A model generated the notes under the pieces. The model made no database searches, had not been told where the DNA came from, and saw nothing but the letters and a program-made list of their open reading frames with translations. Shown here piece by piece: positions 1 to 8,669 of a stretch of 64,000 nucleotides of DNA. Within the stretch, counting starts at the first letter, position 1, and each line of letters opens with the position of its first letter. Made by a program: the position numbers and the translations under genes. The stretch spans positions 1,426,001-1,490,000 of the forward strand of contig OZ246020.1 of assembly GCA_965230795.1 (NCBI GenBank), in the 5' to 3' direction. Source of the stretch: PZPK01 sp965230795 (lineage in GTDB: Bacteria > Pseudomonadota > Gammaproteobacteria > Pseudomonadales > Oleiphilaceae).

Positions 1-929
1 GTGTTGAGCATGGTACCGACTATTGTGATCTGGCTGGTGAAACCCAGTGGATTCGTCGCATGATTGATCAGCATGACGAAGCGGCCAAAGCATCCGGTGC
101 GCGCATTGTGCATTGTTGCGGTTTCGACTCGATTCCTTCCGACATTGGTACCTTCTTCATTCAGCAACAGGCCAAGGAGAGCAAGGGTGAATACTGCCAG
201 CAGGTAAAAATGCGCCTGAAGTCGGCCAAGGGCGGATTCAGTGGTGGTACCTATGCCAGCATGAACAACGTCATGGCCGAAGCCGCCAAAGATCCGGCCA
301 TTTATAAAGTACTGTTTAATCCCTACGGTCTGAATCCTCAGGGAGAAATGCAGGGACCGGACAAGGCAGATCTGAAGTCGGTGAAATTCGATGAAGACGT
401 CAAGGCCTGGATCATGCCCTTTATCATGGCTGCCATTAACACCCGCGTGGTACGTCGCAGTCATGCGCTTCAGGGTTATCCTTATGGCAAGGATTTCATG
501 TATGACGAAGCCATGATCAGCGGTCGCGGATTAAGCGGTCGACTCAAGGGCTTCGTTGGCCTGGCAGGACTGGCGGCAATGATGGCCGGCAAACCGGATT
601 CCTTTTACAAGAAACTGGTCAATAAATTCTTTCCCGATCCCGGAGAAGGGCCATCACGGGAAGAACGTGAATCGGGCTACTACAACTTCAGCGTGGTAGG
701 TAAGTTCAAGGACGGCAGTCGAATCGTCGCGCGCATCACCGGTGACCGGGATCCGGGCTATGGCTCCACCTCGAAAATGCTGGGTGAGAGTGCTGCCTGT
801 CTGGCGAAAGACAAGCGCAAATCACCGCGCGTGTCCGGGGTTATGACGCCCGCATCTGCCATGGGAAAACCGCTGCTCGAACGCTTGCAGAACAATGCCG
901 GTGTGCGTTTTAGTGTGGTGAGTGATTGA
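1..929 (+). CDS. Trans-acting enoyl reductase / saccharopine dehydrogenase-like protein (5' end missing)
   Basis: The frame is open from base 3, so the N-terminal part (expected Rossmann NAD(P)-binding region) lies outside the window; about 308 residues are visible up to TGA at 927-929. The visible start reads GTDYCDLAGE, followed by HCCGFDSIPSD, both characteristic of the saccharopine dehydrogenase-like 'trans-acting enoyl reductase' family. Members with a known role reduce enoyl intermediates in trans during polyketide or lipid assembly, but most bacterial copies have no assigned substrate. The C-terminal half (GRGLSGRLKGF, DRDPGYGSTSKMLGESA) also fits the family. The first visible ATG (60) is internal, not the true start. 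Family call is firm, substrate unknown. Confidence 0.85.
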   Translation, partial: VEHGTDYCDLAGETQWIRRMIDQHDEAAKASGARIVHCCGFDSIPSDIGTFFIQQQAKESKGEYCQQVKMRLKSAKGGFSGGTYASMNNVMAEAAKDPAIYKVLFNPYGLNPQGEMQGPDKADLKSVKFDEDVKAWIMPFIMAAINTRVVRRSHALQGYPYGKDFMYDEAMISGRGLSGRLKGFVGLAGLAAMMAGKPDSFYKKLVNKFFPDPGEGPSREERESGYYNFSVVGKFKDGSRIVARITGDRDPGYGSTSKMLGESAACLAKDKRKSPRVSGVMTPASAMGKPLLERLQNNAGVRFSVVSD

Positions 930-930
930 A

Positions 931-1036
931 GGTCTGAGGCCTGAGGTCGGACGTCTGACGACGGACGCTATTTAAAGGGCGGGAGAGGCTGTGGTGTTTG
1001 CGTTTGAAGCCAGACGCCAGACGCCAGACGCCAGAC
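931..1036. repeat. GACGTCTGAC-type intergenic repeats and 4x GCCAGAC tandem
   Basis: The gap after the reductase gene holds two repeat blocks. Bases 931-968 are built from variants of GTCTGACG/GTCGGACG, and 1009-1036 is four head-to-tail copies of the 7-mer GCCAGAC followed by a partial fifth. Related GACGTCTGAC/GTCGGACG blocks occur at 57135-57180 and 58040-58061. They are non-coding and resemble dispersed intergenic repeats. Confidence 0.7.
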
Positions 1037-1100
1037 GACTTCCTTCTTTCCCCATTTCCTTTCATAATGGTCGTCATACCATCATACATGGGAGACGGCC

Positions 1101-1325
1101 ATGTTAAAGATGAAGTCCAAATGCGAGGCCTGTGAAACCAGGCTGGAGCTGACAGATGAAGCCTTCATCTGTTCCTACGAGTGTACCTTCTGTCCCGAGT
1201 GCACGGTCAATTTCGATCATATCTGCCCAAACTGCGAAGGCGAGCTAACAAAACGCCCAACCCGCGTTAAGGGGGTTGTTGCCGCCGCGGCGGGGCAGCT
1301 CAAGCGCAGGTTATTCGGGTCCTGA
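1101..1325 (+). CDS. DUF1272 small zinc-ribbon-like protein
   Basis: A 74-residue protein with cysteine pairs spaced as in DUF1272: CEAC near residue 8, a dense CSYECTFCPEC stretch around 24-34 and CPNC near 42. This pattern suggests one or two structural metal sites, most likely zinc. The ATG at 1101 is preceded by GGGAGAC at a reasonable distance; a second in-frame ATG at 1110 is possible. Family members are short cytoplasmic proteins of unknown role. It stands alone, between a repeat block and a solute-binding protein gene on the same strand. Confidence 0.8.
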   Translation: MLKMKSKCEACETRLELTDEAFICSYECTFCPECTVNFDHICPNCEGELTKRPTRVKGVVAAAAGQLKRRLFGS

Positions 1326-1474
1326 AAAGCGTTGTGATTGTTTCGACGAAGTGGCGTCGTCGAAATCCGGCGACTATAGTCATCAAAAGACTTTGATCCG
1401 CTATCTGGGGATCAAAGTCCGGTTCACTGGCGGTTTTACCGCGCTTTCTGTCGAAGTGATTGTTGAGACCCGAA

Positions 1475-2239
1475 ATGCAACGATTGGCAAGCTTTATCGC
1501 AATCAACATCGTCATGATTGGAGCCCTTTTTGCTGAATTACCGCCTGAAACATCATATGAAGTCGGTGTCGAAAGCATTGACTATTATCCACACTATGCC
1601 TTCGAAAATGGTGAGCTGGTCGGTTTTGCACGACGACTCTTTGATGCCTTTGCTGAGTGGAAAGGCATTGAGTTTAGATATAAGGCTTATCCAGTCAAGC
1701 GGTTGGATCTGGCATTCCTGAACAAAGATTTCATCGATTTCAGATACCCCGCCAATCCCAAATGGGATGAAAAGTACCAGTTTTCCGGGGAGCTGTACTA
1801 CAGCCATCCGATCGTCGCTTATACGGACGGTGCCGTGGTCCTTGACGGCAACAAAGGTCGGGGGATCGCCGCGATAGACAGGCTAGGTACCATTCGTGGT
1901 TTCAATCCCTTTCCTTACCTGGGCTTTATCAAAGAAGGTCGCATGGACGTGGTTGAGGTCAGTACCTTTGAATCCTTGTTGGAGATGGTACGGATGCAAC
2001 GAGTCGATGCGGCCTATATCAATGTTGAGATTGCCCAATACTTGATCGGCTACGGAGCGACCGATGCGACGCGTCCATTAATCTATGATCCGGCATTGCC
2101 GCATACGAATGATCATTACCACCTTTCGACTCGAAAATTTCCGGGGCTTCTGGCGGACTTCAATCGCTTTCTGGAAACAGAGAAAAGCCGCGTTGATGAT
2201 TTAAAACATGCGATGGGTCTCGGAGATGCTCGGGATTGA
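1475..2239 (+). CDS. Orphan periplasmic solute-binding protein (SBP_bac_3-like)
   Basis: About 254 residues. The ATG at 1475 is preferred over the upstream in-frame TTG (1460) because it places a hydrophobic export signal (LASFIAINIVMIGALFA) at the very N-terminus. The mature part has the two-lobed amino-acid-binding-protein layout: YYPHYAFENGELVGFARRL, then YPVKRLDLAF and later RVDAAYINVEIAQYL. No permease or ATPase is adjacent, so it probably serves an unlinked transporter or a sensor, or acts alone. It is convergent with a second orphan binding protein (2414-3160). Sequence conservation is modest; the ligand is unknown. Confidence 0.7.
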   Translation: MQRLASFIAINIVMIGALFAELPPETSYEVGVESIDYYPHYAFENGELVGFARRLFDAFAEWKGIEFRYKAYPVKRLDLAFLNKDFIDFRYPANPKWDEKYQFSGELYYSHPIVAYTDGAVVLDGNKGRGIAAIDRLGTIRGFNPFPYLGFIKEGRMDVVEVSTFESLLEMVRMQRVDAAYINVEIAQYLIGYGATDATRPLIYDPALPHTNDHYHLSTRKFPGLLADFNRFLETEKSRVDDLKHAMGLGDARD

Positions 2240-2413
2240 GTATCCGTTTGACCCGGTACCCTTGAGATCAACGAAGCCGAAGTCGTCTCAGACACTCCCG
2301 CGCCTGAAGACGCGACTGATCATGCCTCGCGGTGAACACGGTTGGCACTCATCCAGAATAGTGTACGCCCATTCATCCGAGAGTGCTTCTGCTTGTCTTC
2401 GGGAATGAATGCG

Positions 2414-3160
2414 TTAGTTTGATACCCATTTTTTAAAGACGTGATCGACAAAGCCTTCATCCAACATGGATTGGATTGCCTGGTTAATGGCATCAATATT
2501 TTTCGCATAGGGAGACGCTTTTGACACGCCTAAAAACAGTGGCAGTTCATTACCTGGTTTATATTGCGCCTTCTCCAATTTATCGCTGTGTTTCGTTTCT
2601 CTGATTTGATAGGCCACCTGCGGATCGGTACCTATAAACGCATCTAAACGATTCGCAGCTAACATCTCGATCAGCTGAATCTCTTTGACGACGCCAAATT
2701 TTCGAATGTTGGTGTCATCGTTAAACGGATCAAAATAGGCTGACTTGTTGACGTAACCGACTTTCAAATCATACAAATCCTCATATTTTCGAAGAATATG
2801 TGCGTTTCCTTTTTTCACATAAAAAACGGTCGTCAATGCATACACGGGAGGATGGGTGTATAAAACATATTCAGCCCGATCTTCGCGATATGCCAGCGAA
2901 ACCAGTCCGTCCAAACTACCTTCTTTCATCTTGAATAAACAACGCGCCCATGGGCACCTGGAAAAAACGATCTCCAGCTTGAGGCGCTTTCCTATTTCAT
3001 TCCAGATATCAACATCTATCCCCTGGACGTCTTGTTCGGCATATATTCTGAAAGGGGGCCAGTGTGTGATTCCCACTTTGAATTCATCAGCATTCGAACG
3101 CGATAAGCCTCCGGCGATGACAAAGACGACGATGAAAAATCTCTTCAAAAGACACGACAT
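2414..3160 (-). CDS. Orphan periplasmic amino-acid-type solute-binding protein
   Basis: About 248 residues. The start at 3160 puts a clean signal peptide first (MSCLLKRFFIVVFVIAGGLSRSNA, cleavage expected after SNA); the longer open frame to 3232 is not needed. Family 3 binding-protein features are FKVGITHWPPFRIYA, QGIDVDIWNEIGKRL, CPWARCLFKMKEGSLDGLVS and a final FKKW. The PWxR...G..DG segment recurs in two other orphan binding proteins of this window. No transporter genes are adjacent. Likely a periplasmic receptor for a small polar ligand; specificity cannot be read. Confidence 0.8.
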   Translation of the reverse strand: MSCLLKRFFIVVFVIAGGLSRSNADEFKVGITHWPPFRIYAEQDVQGIDVDIWNEIGKRLKLEIVFSRCPWARCLFKMKEGSLDGLVSLAYREDRAEYVLYTHPPVYALTTVFYVKKGNAHILRKYEDLYDLKVGYVNKSAYFDPFNDDTNIRKFGVVKEIQLIEMLAANRLDAFIGTDPQVAYQIRETKHSDKLEKAQYKPGNELPLFLGVSKASPYAKNIDAINQAIQSMLDEGFVDHVFKKWVSN

Positions 3161-3438
3161 AAAGCTGTTCTTTCGTATGTTGATACTGCCTTGCTTCCAA
3201 CAAGCGTGTGGGAAACCGTGTTGAGAAAACACGACACGAAACCGCTGGACTGGTCTATTCGATGGGCCAGTTTTCCCCTCGCTTCTTTCCTCTAACTATA
3301 GACTAATTGCGTGACGATTGATTTTCATACAGGGGCTCGAATAGTCTCTCGCCTTACAAAAGCGCAGCGCCGGGATCAACGACATGACTTCTGCTTTGGC
3401 GGCGACCGCAGAATGATTCCTGAGTCCAGGCAGACAGG

Positions 3439-4482
3439 CTACTGACGCAAGACCAAGTCGTTTTCGCGTGCAGTAGACGGTGAGTATCCGGTCCAGCGCT
3501 TGAACGCGCGTCCGAAATTGGATTGATCCTCAAACCCCAGTAACTGCGCAACCTGAGCGATGGGAATACTGGTGGCCTGCAGGTATTGTCTGGCCAGTTC
3601 CAGCCGGACACTATCCAGCTGTTTCTGATAACTCGTTCCCAATGAACTCAGTTTGCGTCGCAGTGTGCGTGAGGACATGCAGAGTTCACCAGCCGCTCGA
3701 TCCAGTGATGGAAAGTGTCCTGCTTCCTGCAGAATGACTTCACGTAACTGCGCCAGCAGGCCTTCCCGCTTGATTCGGGTTTTAAGCTGGTTGTCACACA
3801 GGTGGCGCGCCAGCGATGCCGTCATCGGATCGGCGGAATTGAGCGGATAATCATAATCCCCGACATTCAGTTGAATGGCGGCCCTGTCCTGATCGAATCG
3901 CACATTTACATCCAGCAAATGACTAACCTGATTCCAGTCCTTGGGTTCCGGATAAGGTACCGCAGCTTCAAAAAAGCTGATTTTTTCCTGGGTCAGCGTG
4001 CGCAGCACATTCACCAATGAGCTGAATATGCTCATGAACATAAAGTGCCGGATCTCGCCATAATCCAGAGCCTCTTCGAAGCGGATTTCAAACCGGCTGG
4101 CATCGTGATAGAGCTGGGGCCGTATCAGTGGTGCACGCAACTCAAAATAGCGGACGATGGTCGTTAGCGCATCACCGAGGGTACTGCAGGCCATGGCGGC
4201 GTATCCGACAATGCCCATGGCATTGAGATCAAGGCGTTTACCAAAGGCGATTCCCAGGTGCGGGTCGTCCGTTAATCGCAACGCATTGAGAATCAGCGGT
4301 TGGTGCTGGGTAAAGGCGACCAGTGTTGAATCGTCCATCAATGCGTCAGGAGAAACGCGGGTGCCTTCCAGTAGCGCCTCCAGGCTGTAGCCGTCGGATG
4401 CCAGCCAGCGCACCAGCAAGGCCGGGTAATAAAGTGGAATGACCGGGTCATCCGGATTCAGGGAAGGTAGCAGTTGGACCAT
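3439..4482 (-). CDS. AraC-family regulator with arabinose-binding-type N-terminal domain
   Basis: About 347 residues from the ATG at 4482; the open frame continues to 4647 but GAGGTG upstream of 4482 and the usual length of this subfamily (OruR/ArgR-like, about 340 residues) support the internal start. The first 200 residues form the N-terminal ligand-binding domain (ALLVRWLASDGYSLEALLEGT; GYAAMACSTLGDAL). The C-terminal 100 carry the two helix-turn-helix motifs, ending FEDQSNFGRAFKRWTGYSPS. It diverges from the flavoprotein operon starting at 4647 and is the obvious candidate for its regulator. The inducer is unknown. Confidence 0.88.
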   Translation of the reverse strand: MVQLLPSLNPDDPVIPLYYPALLVRWLASDGYSLEALLEGTRVSPDALMDDSTLVAFTQHQPLILNALRLTDDPHLGIAFGKRLDLNAMGIVGYAAMACSTLGDALTTIVRYFELRAPLIRPQLYHDASRFEIRFEEALDYGEIRHFMFMSIFSSLVNVLRTLTQEKISFFEAAVPYPEPKDWNQVSHLLDVNVRFDQDRAAIQLNVGDYDYPLNSADPMTASLARHLCDNQLKTRIKREGLLAQLREVILQEAGHFPSLDRAAGELCMSSRTLRRKLSSLGTSYQKQLDSVRLELARQYLQATSIPIAQVAQLLGFEDQSNFGRAFKRWTGYSPSTARENDLVLRQ

Positions 4483-4646
4483 AAGTGTCCGGCACCTCAG
4501 CGAAGTCTCTGGTAGGTATGAGTATATCGCTGGAGATAGGTTTGGCCACATATGACCAGTAACTCGTCCGTTTTTGCGTATAGCCCGTCGCCGTTCAAGC
4601 GTAAGCTGAGACCTCTCTGTGAGGTAAGTTTTGGCCAGGGTGCGCA
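4483..4646. promoter_or_regulatory. Divergent control region, AraC regulator / flavoprotein operon
   Basis: A 164-bp gap between two divergent starts. The octamer TTTGGCCA occurs twice in direct orientation (4541-4548 and 4630-4637), 89 bp apart, a possible pair of activator half-sites. AGGG at 4637-4640 is the probable ribosome binding site for the flavoprotein ATG at 4647. No promoter boxes could be assigned with confidence. Confidence 0.4.
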
Positions 4647-6569
4647 ATGATTGAACGACTCGACTGTGATGTATTGGTGGTCGGTTCCGGAGGGGCCGGA
4701 ACTGCCGCGGCCTGTGCGGCGATGGAGCAGGGCGCGAGCGTGATCCTGGTCAGCAAGGATCCCATGGTGTGTTCGGACACCAAGATATCCGAGGGAATTA
4801 TCTCGGTGCGTGCCAGTGGTGGTGAGGACGATACACCAGAGGCACTATCACGCAACCTGCGAGTACAGGGGGATGACCTCGCAGAACCGGAACTGCCGCG
4901 TGTGTTTGCGGAGGATTCCCGAGCGACCTACGATTGGTTGCAGTCCCAGGGACTCGTATCCGAGCAGGATCAACAGGGGCACCCGCTCCCTTTATCGATC
5001 CCCATGGGCGGCCACACTCATGCCCGATCGGTTCCGCATCGCAATGGAGGGCTCGATATGGGGCATGCACTATGGCATGCGATCCACACATCGGGTGAGC
5101 ACCAACAGCCGCTGACGACACTTGAAGATGCCTGGGTACTGGAACTGTATCGAACGGAACAGGGCGTTGTCGGGGCGCTGATATATCAGGCGAAGACCGG
5201 GCGTTTTGTTTCGATTCGGGCACCATCTACCGTGCTGGCCTGTGGCGGTGTCAGCACCCTCTATTTTCCCAATACCGACACCATGCGCGGCAATACCGGT
5301 GATGCCTATGCGCTGGCCTTGAAGGCAGGCGCACAACTGGTGGATATGGAGCAAATTCAATTTATCCCTTTTGCCGCCGTGAAGCCCGCTGCCTACCGGG
5401 GCTTGATTGTGGGTGAGCCGATTATTACCGGACTCAAAGGCAAACTGAGAGATGCCAACGGTAAGGTGATTCTTGCAGAAATGATGGGGCGCACGCGTGC
5501 CGAATGTGCAGCAGCCATTGCCAGGGCGGTGGCGCGTGGCGACGGCAGCGAACACCAGGCCTGCTTTCTGGATTTGCGTGACAACTTGCAGGGAGGCGCT
5601 GGCGAAGAGTATCTGGCACTGATGCGGGCACGCATTCCAGGCATCCTGAATGTGGTTAAAGCATCGATGGGCAAAGCGGCAGCGCGGTTCGAACAAGCCT
5701 GGGAGGTGCGGCCCTCGGCACACTACTGCATGGGAGGCGTTCGTGCGACCGCCAAGGGTGAAGCCATTGGCGACAACGAACAGGTCATAGCCGGTCTGTA
5801 TGTGGCGGGTCAGGCGATGGGAGGCCTACACGGTAGCAACCGTTTGGGGTCCACCTCGCTGGCGGAAACCGCCATCTTTGGTCGACGTGCCGGACGGGCG
5901 GCTGCTTTGCGCGCTCAAGCTGGCGTGCAGAAACCATCAATCAATGAGCAGGAATCTCGCTGGCTGGCACATTATCGTGCACGCTTCGGTCAGAAGGGCC
6001 GCCATGGGCCCATTGCTCTGATGCGCTCACTGCAAAAATGTTGCTGGGAGGGCATTGGTCCCGCCAGAGATGCCGAGGGAATCAAGGCTGTACTCACTCA
6101 CATTACCGCAACGCGAAGCAAGCTGGCGGACCTGTGCATCGATGCAGACCCCATCTGGAATCAGGCGTTTATTGATTCAGTAGAGCTGGAAAATCTATTG
6201 GCCTGCGCCGAGGCGATCGCCTTGTCTGCTAGTCATCGCCGCGCTTCTCTGGGGGCGCATGTGCGTCTCGACGAAACGAAGGGAAGGGCTGACGCACATG
6301 GTTCGCTCTGTGTCTTCCGGCAGGGTCAGCAGCTTCAGCTCATGACCCTGCCGCGTTCACGATCATCACGACTGGATACCTTGCGGGTGAAAGGATATCA
6401 GGCACTCAAGGTGCGTGGTATCCGCCTGATCAATCGCCTGCCCATGACGCTTCAGGATGCCCTGGTGGCGAAGATGTATCGCCGCGCTCGCGGCGGGGGA
6501 GCTCACGTAGGGGACAGGCAGGACGCAAAAACAGATTCGCACAGTAAAATGGGGAGCGTACCGAGATGA
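4647..6569 (+). CDS. FrdA/SdhA-like FAD-dependent oxidoreductase, flavoprotein subunit
   Basis: 640 residues, cytoplasmic (no signal peptide). The FAD dinucleotide-binding motif VVGSGGAG is at about 11-18. The FrdA/SdhA/NadB family C-terminal motifs HYCMGG (359-364) and GSNRLGSTSLAE (396-407) are present and carry catalytic His and Arg positions. Two hallmarks differ. The covalent-FAD histidine region reads SDTKISEG, so FAD is probably not His-linked. The usual QFHPT substrate motif reads QFIPF (MEQIQFIPF, 234-242), so the ligand is unlikely to be plain fumarate or succinate. It overlaps the next gene by 4 bp (ATGA), implying a stable flavoprotein/iron-sulfur complex. Confidence 0.85.
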   Translation: MIERLDCDVLVVGSGGAGTAAACAAMEQGASVILVSKDPMVCSDTKISEGIISVRASGGEDDTPEALSRNLRVQGDDLAEPELPRVFAEDSRATYDWLQSQGLVSEQDQQGHPLPLSIPMGGHTHARSVPHRNGGLDMGHALWHAIHTSGEHQQPLTTLEDAWVLELYRTEQGVVGALIYQAKTGRFVSIRAPSTVLACGGVSTLYFPNTDTMRGNTGDAYALALKAGAQLVDMEQIQFIPFAAVKPAAYRGLIVGEPIITGLKGKLRDANGKVILAEMMGRTRAECAAAIARAVARGDGSEHQACFLDLRDNLQGGAGEEYLALMRARIPGILNVVKASMGKAAARFEQAWEVRPSAHYCMGGVRATAKGEAIGDNEQVIAGLYVAGQAMGGLHGSNRLGSTSLAETAIFGRRAGRAAALRAQAGVQKPSINEQESRWLAHYRARFGQKGRHGPIALMRSLQKCCWEGIGPARDAEGIKAVLTHITATRSKLADLCIDADPIWNQAFIDSVELENLLACAEAIALSASHRRASLGAHVRLDETKGRADAHGSLCVFRQGQQLQLMTLPRSRSSRLDTLRVKGYQALKVRGIRLINRLPMTLQDALVAKMYRRARGGGAHVGDRQDAKTDSHSKMGSVPR

Positions 6570-7324
6570 AGATTCACATCGATATGTTTCGCGCCTCGCG
6601 TGGCGAGGCCTTGGAGCTTGAATGCAAAGCGGATTCCGGTGAGCGTCCGATGGCACTGGATGCTTTGCTGCAAGCCCAGGAAACAGCGCAGCATGATCTG
6701 GCCTTCCGCAATGGATGTCGCAATGGCTTGTGTGGCGTCTGTACCGTCAATATCAACGGTAAACCGCGTCTCGCCTGTCGCACAAAACTGCGCGACGGCG
6801 ATGAACTTAGTGCAGCAGGCGGCTTGCCCCGGATAAAGGATCTGATCGTCGATCGCGAGCCGGTTAATCGTCCATTACAGGGAATTATCCCCATTGCCGG
6901 GGCGACCCATATGGCGCACTCTGAAGCTGAATATGTCCCCCAGTCCCGAGAAGCCTACCTTAACCTGAATCGTTGTATAGAGTGCTATGCCTGTCTTGAT
7001 GGCTGCCCGATGCATGAAGCCAATACGCTTTCTGAACCTGAGTCCTGGACGCAGGGTAACCCCTATGCCATGTTGCGGATTCAGCAGGCGCGGCTGCATC
7101 CTCATGCCGATTCATGCACGGACGCCGCTGCCATGCAGTTGGCGGATGACCTGGGACTGGCGACCTGCATCGACTGCAAGGGCTGTCGTTGTGGTGTCGG
7201 TATCGACCTGAAAAAGGATGTGATCCGGCCCCTGCTGACCCGTGCCGCCGAGATCGATAAGAAGGCGGCGGATTCACAATCGGCTGATGGGCCTGACGAA
7301 AGAGAAGGGAAGCACCGCTTATGA
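6566..7324 (+). CDS. SdhB/FrdB-like iron-sulfur subunit
   Basis: 252 residues. The N-terminal ferredoxin domain has [2Fe-2S] cysteines at 51, 56, 59 and 71 (CRNGLCGVC...C). The C-terminal domain has CIECYACLDGCP (Cys 137, 140, 143, 147), a classical [4Fe-4S] motif. The last site reads CIDCKGCRCG (Cys 201, 204, 207, 209) and lacks the usual CP ending, so the third cluster is atypical. It passes electrons to or from the flavoprotein encoded just upstream (4-bp overlap). No membrane-anchor subunit follows, so the complex is probably soluble or uses another partner. It overlaps the next gene by 4 bp. Confidence 0.87.
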   Translation: MKIHIDMFRASRGEALELECKADSGERPMALDALLQAQETAQHDLAFRNGCRNGLCGVCTVNINGKPRLACRTKLRDGDELSAAGGLPRIKDLIVDREPVNRPLQGIIPIAGATHMAHSEAEYVPQSREAYLNLNRCIECYACLDGCPMHEANTLSEPESWTQGNPYAMLRIQQARLHPHADSCTDAAAMQLADDLGLATCIDCKGCRCGVGIDLKKDVIRPLLTRAAEIDKKAADSQSADGPDEREGKHRL

Positions 7325-8625
7325 AGCTGAAACAGCATCTGATGCCCCACGTGGCTGCATGTTTGTCCAGTCACACCCTCAAACAGATTCGGCGGAAGGC
7401 TCATGGTCTTGGCAGAAGCCTGCGACTGCGCGAGCACCGGCTGGATGTGTTTTTGAAACTGGATGACCCCTACAGCTATTTGCTGGTGCAGGTTCTGGAA
7501 TCACTACGCGCGCGTTTTCGGGTGAACATCTGCGTTTATGTAGTTCAGACCTTGCCCGCAGATATGTTTCCGGAGCCCGGCATGTGGGCCACACAAGCGG
7601 TGGATGATGCCCGCTGGCTGGCCTCGTTATATGGGCTCGTTGCGCCCGCGCAGGCAAGCGATTGCGAAAACCTTCGACCCGTGCAAGCCTTCTTGCCCGC
7701 CTTGCTGGACGCCGAGCGTCAGCGAAACCTGACAGCCATGGTAGAGGTCTTTCACGCCTACTGGCAGCAAGGCCAACCGGCGGACACGGCCGCGTCCTCT
7801 ATCAATATCGACGCCGGACTCCGAAGCAATGAGGCCCGTCTCCGAAAGCTGGGCCACTACGCCAGCGCGATGCTGTATTGCGAAGGCGAGTGGTACTGGG
7901 GGCTGGACCGGCTGGATCATCTTGAGCGGCGCCTGATTGAGGAAGGCGCGGCGCGCGCCGACGAGGAAAGCGTGCGTTTTGAACGCACCTGGATGGACGA
8001 CGGCCAATATTCTGTTCAGGCAAATTCGGAACGCCCACTGGTGATGTACTTTTCCGCTCGCAGCCCCTACTCCTATCTCGGGCTGGAAAAAGCCGCCCGC
8101 TTGCAAGGGCAACTGGGTGTAGAGCTGATTATCAAACCGGTACTGCCCATGGTGATGCGGGATATGCCAGTACCCGATCGTAAAAAGATGTACATCTTTC
8201 TCGACACCAAACGCGAGGCAGACAAACTTGGTATTCCCTATGGACGTGTGGCCGATCCCCTGGGGGCCGGTGTTGAACGCTGTTATGCGTTATTTCGCTA
8301 TGCTGAGTCTCGGGGTAAGGGCCTGGACTATCTGCTGAGTTTTGCCCGGCGGGTCAATGCCGAAGGCGTGCGTGCCGATACCGATGCGGGCATGCAGCAG
8401 ATAGTGGAGGCGGCGGGTCTCGACTGGTCAGACGCGAAACCGCTGCTTGCCGACGCCTCCTCTGCCAATGCCGACTGGCGCGTCTGGGCCCGGCAAAACC
8501 TGGACGAACTCTACCGTCATGGCCAATGGGGTGTGCCCTGTTTTCGCTATGGCGATCTTTGTGTCTGGGGGCAGGACCGTTTGCGACGTATCGAACACGT
8601 TATCCGGAATGAATCCTCTTCTTGA
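7321..8625 (+). CDS. Two-domain DsbA-fold protein, HCCA-isomerase/kappa-GST-like
   Basis: 434 residues made of two related thioredoxin-fold halves. Half one begins LDVFLKLDDPYSYL (DPYSYL at 49-54). Half two begins LVMYFSARSPYSYLGLEKA (SPYSYL at 248-253). SPYSYLG matches the glutathione-contacting serine region of 2-hydroxychromene-2-carboxylate isomerases and kappa-class glutathione transferases; the first half has Asp where the Ser would be. C-terminal WGVPCFRYGD is the conserved cis-Pro/GVP segment. The gene is translationally coupled to the iron-sulfur gene (4-bp overlap) and precedes a glutathione S-transferase, so a glutathione-dependent step in the same pathway is likely. Substrate unknown. 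Confidence 0.8.
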   Translation: MKLKQHLMPHVAACLSSHTLKQIRRKAHGLGRSLRLREHRLDVFLKLDDPYSYLLVQVLESLRARFRVNICVYVVQTLPADMFPEPGMWATQAVDDARWLASLYGLVAPAQASDCENLRPVQAFLPALLDAERQRNLTAMVEVFHAYWQQGQPADTAASSINIDAGLRSNEARLRKLGHYASAMLYCEGEWYWGLDRLDHLERRLIEEGAARADEESVRFERTWMDDGQYSVQANSERPLVMYFSARSPYSYLGLEKAARLQGQLGVELIIKPVLPMVMRDMPVPDRKKMYIFLDTKREADKLGIPYGRVADPLGAGVERCYALFRYAESRGKGLDYLLSFARRVNAEGVRADTDAGMQQIVEAAGLDWSDAKPLLADASSANADWRVWARQNLDELYRHGQWGVPCFRYGDLCVWGQDRLRRIEHVIRNESSS

Positions 8626-8669
8626 ATTCAGACTTTTTTAAACATTGAGACAACCAAGGTACATCACCC

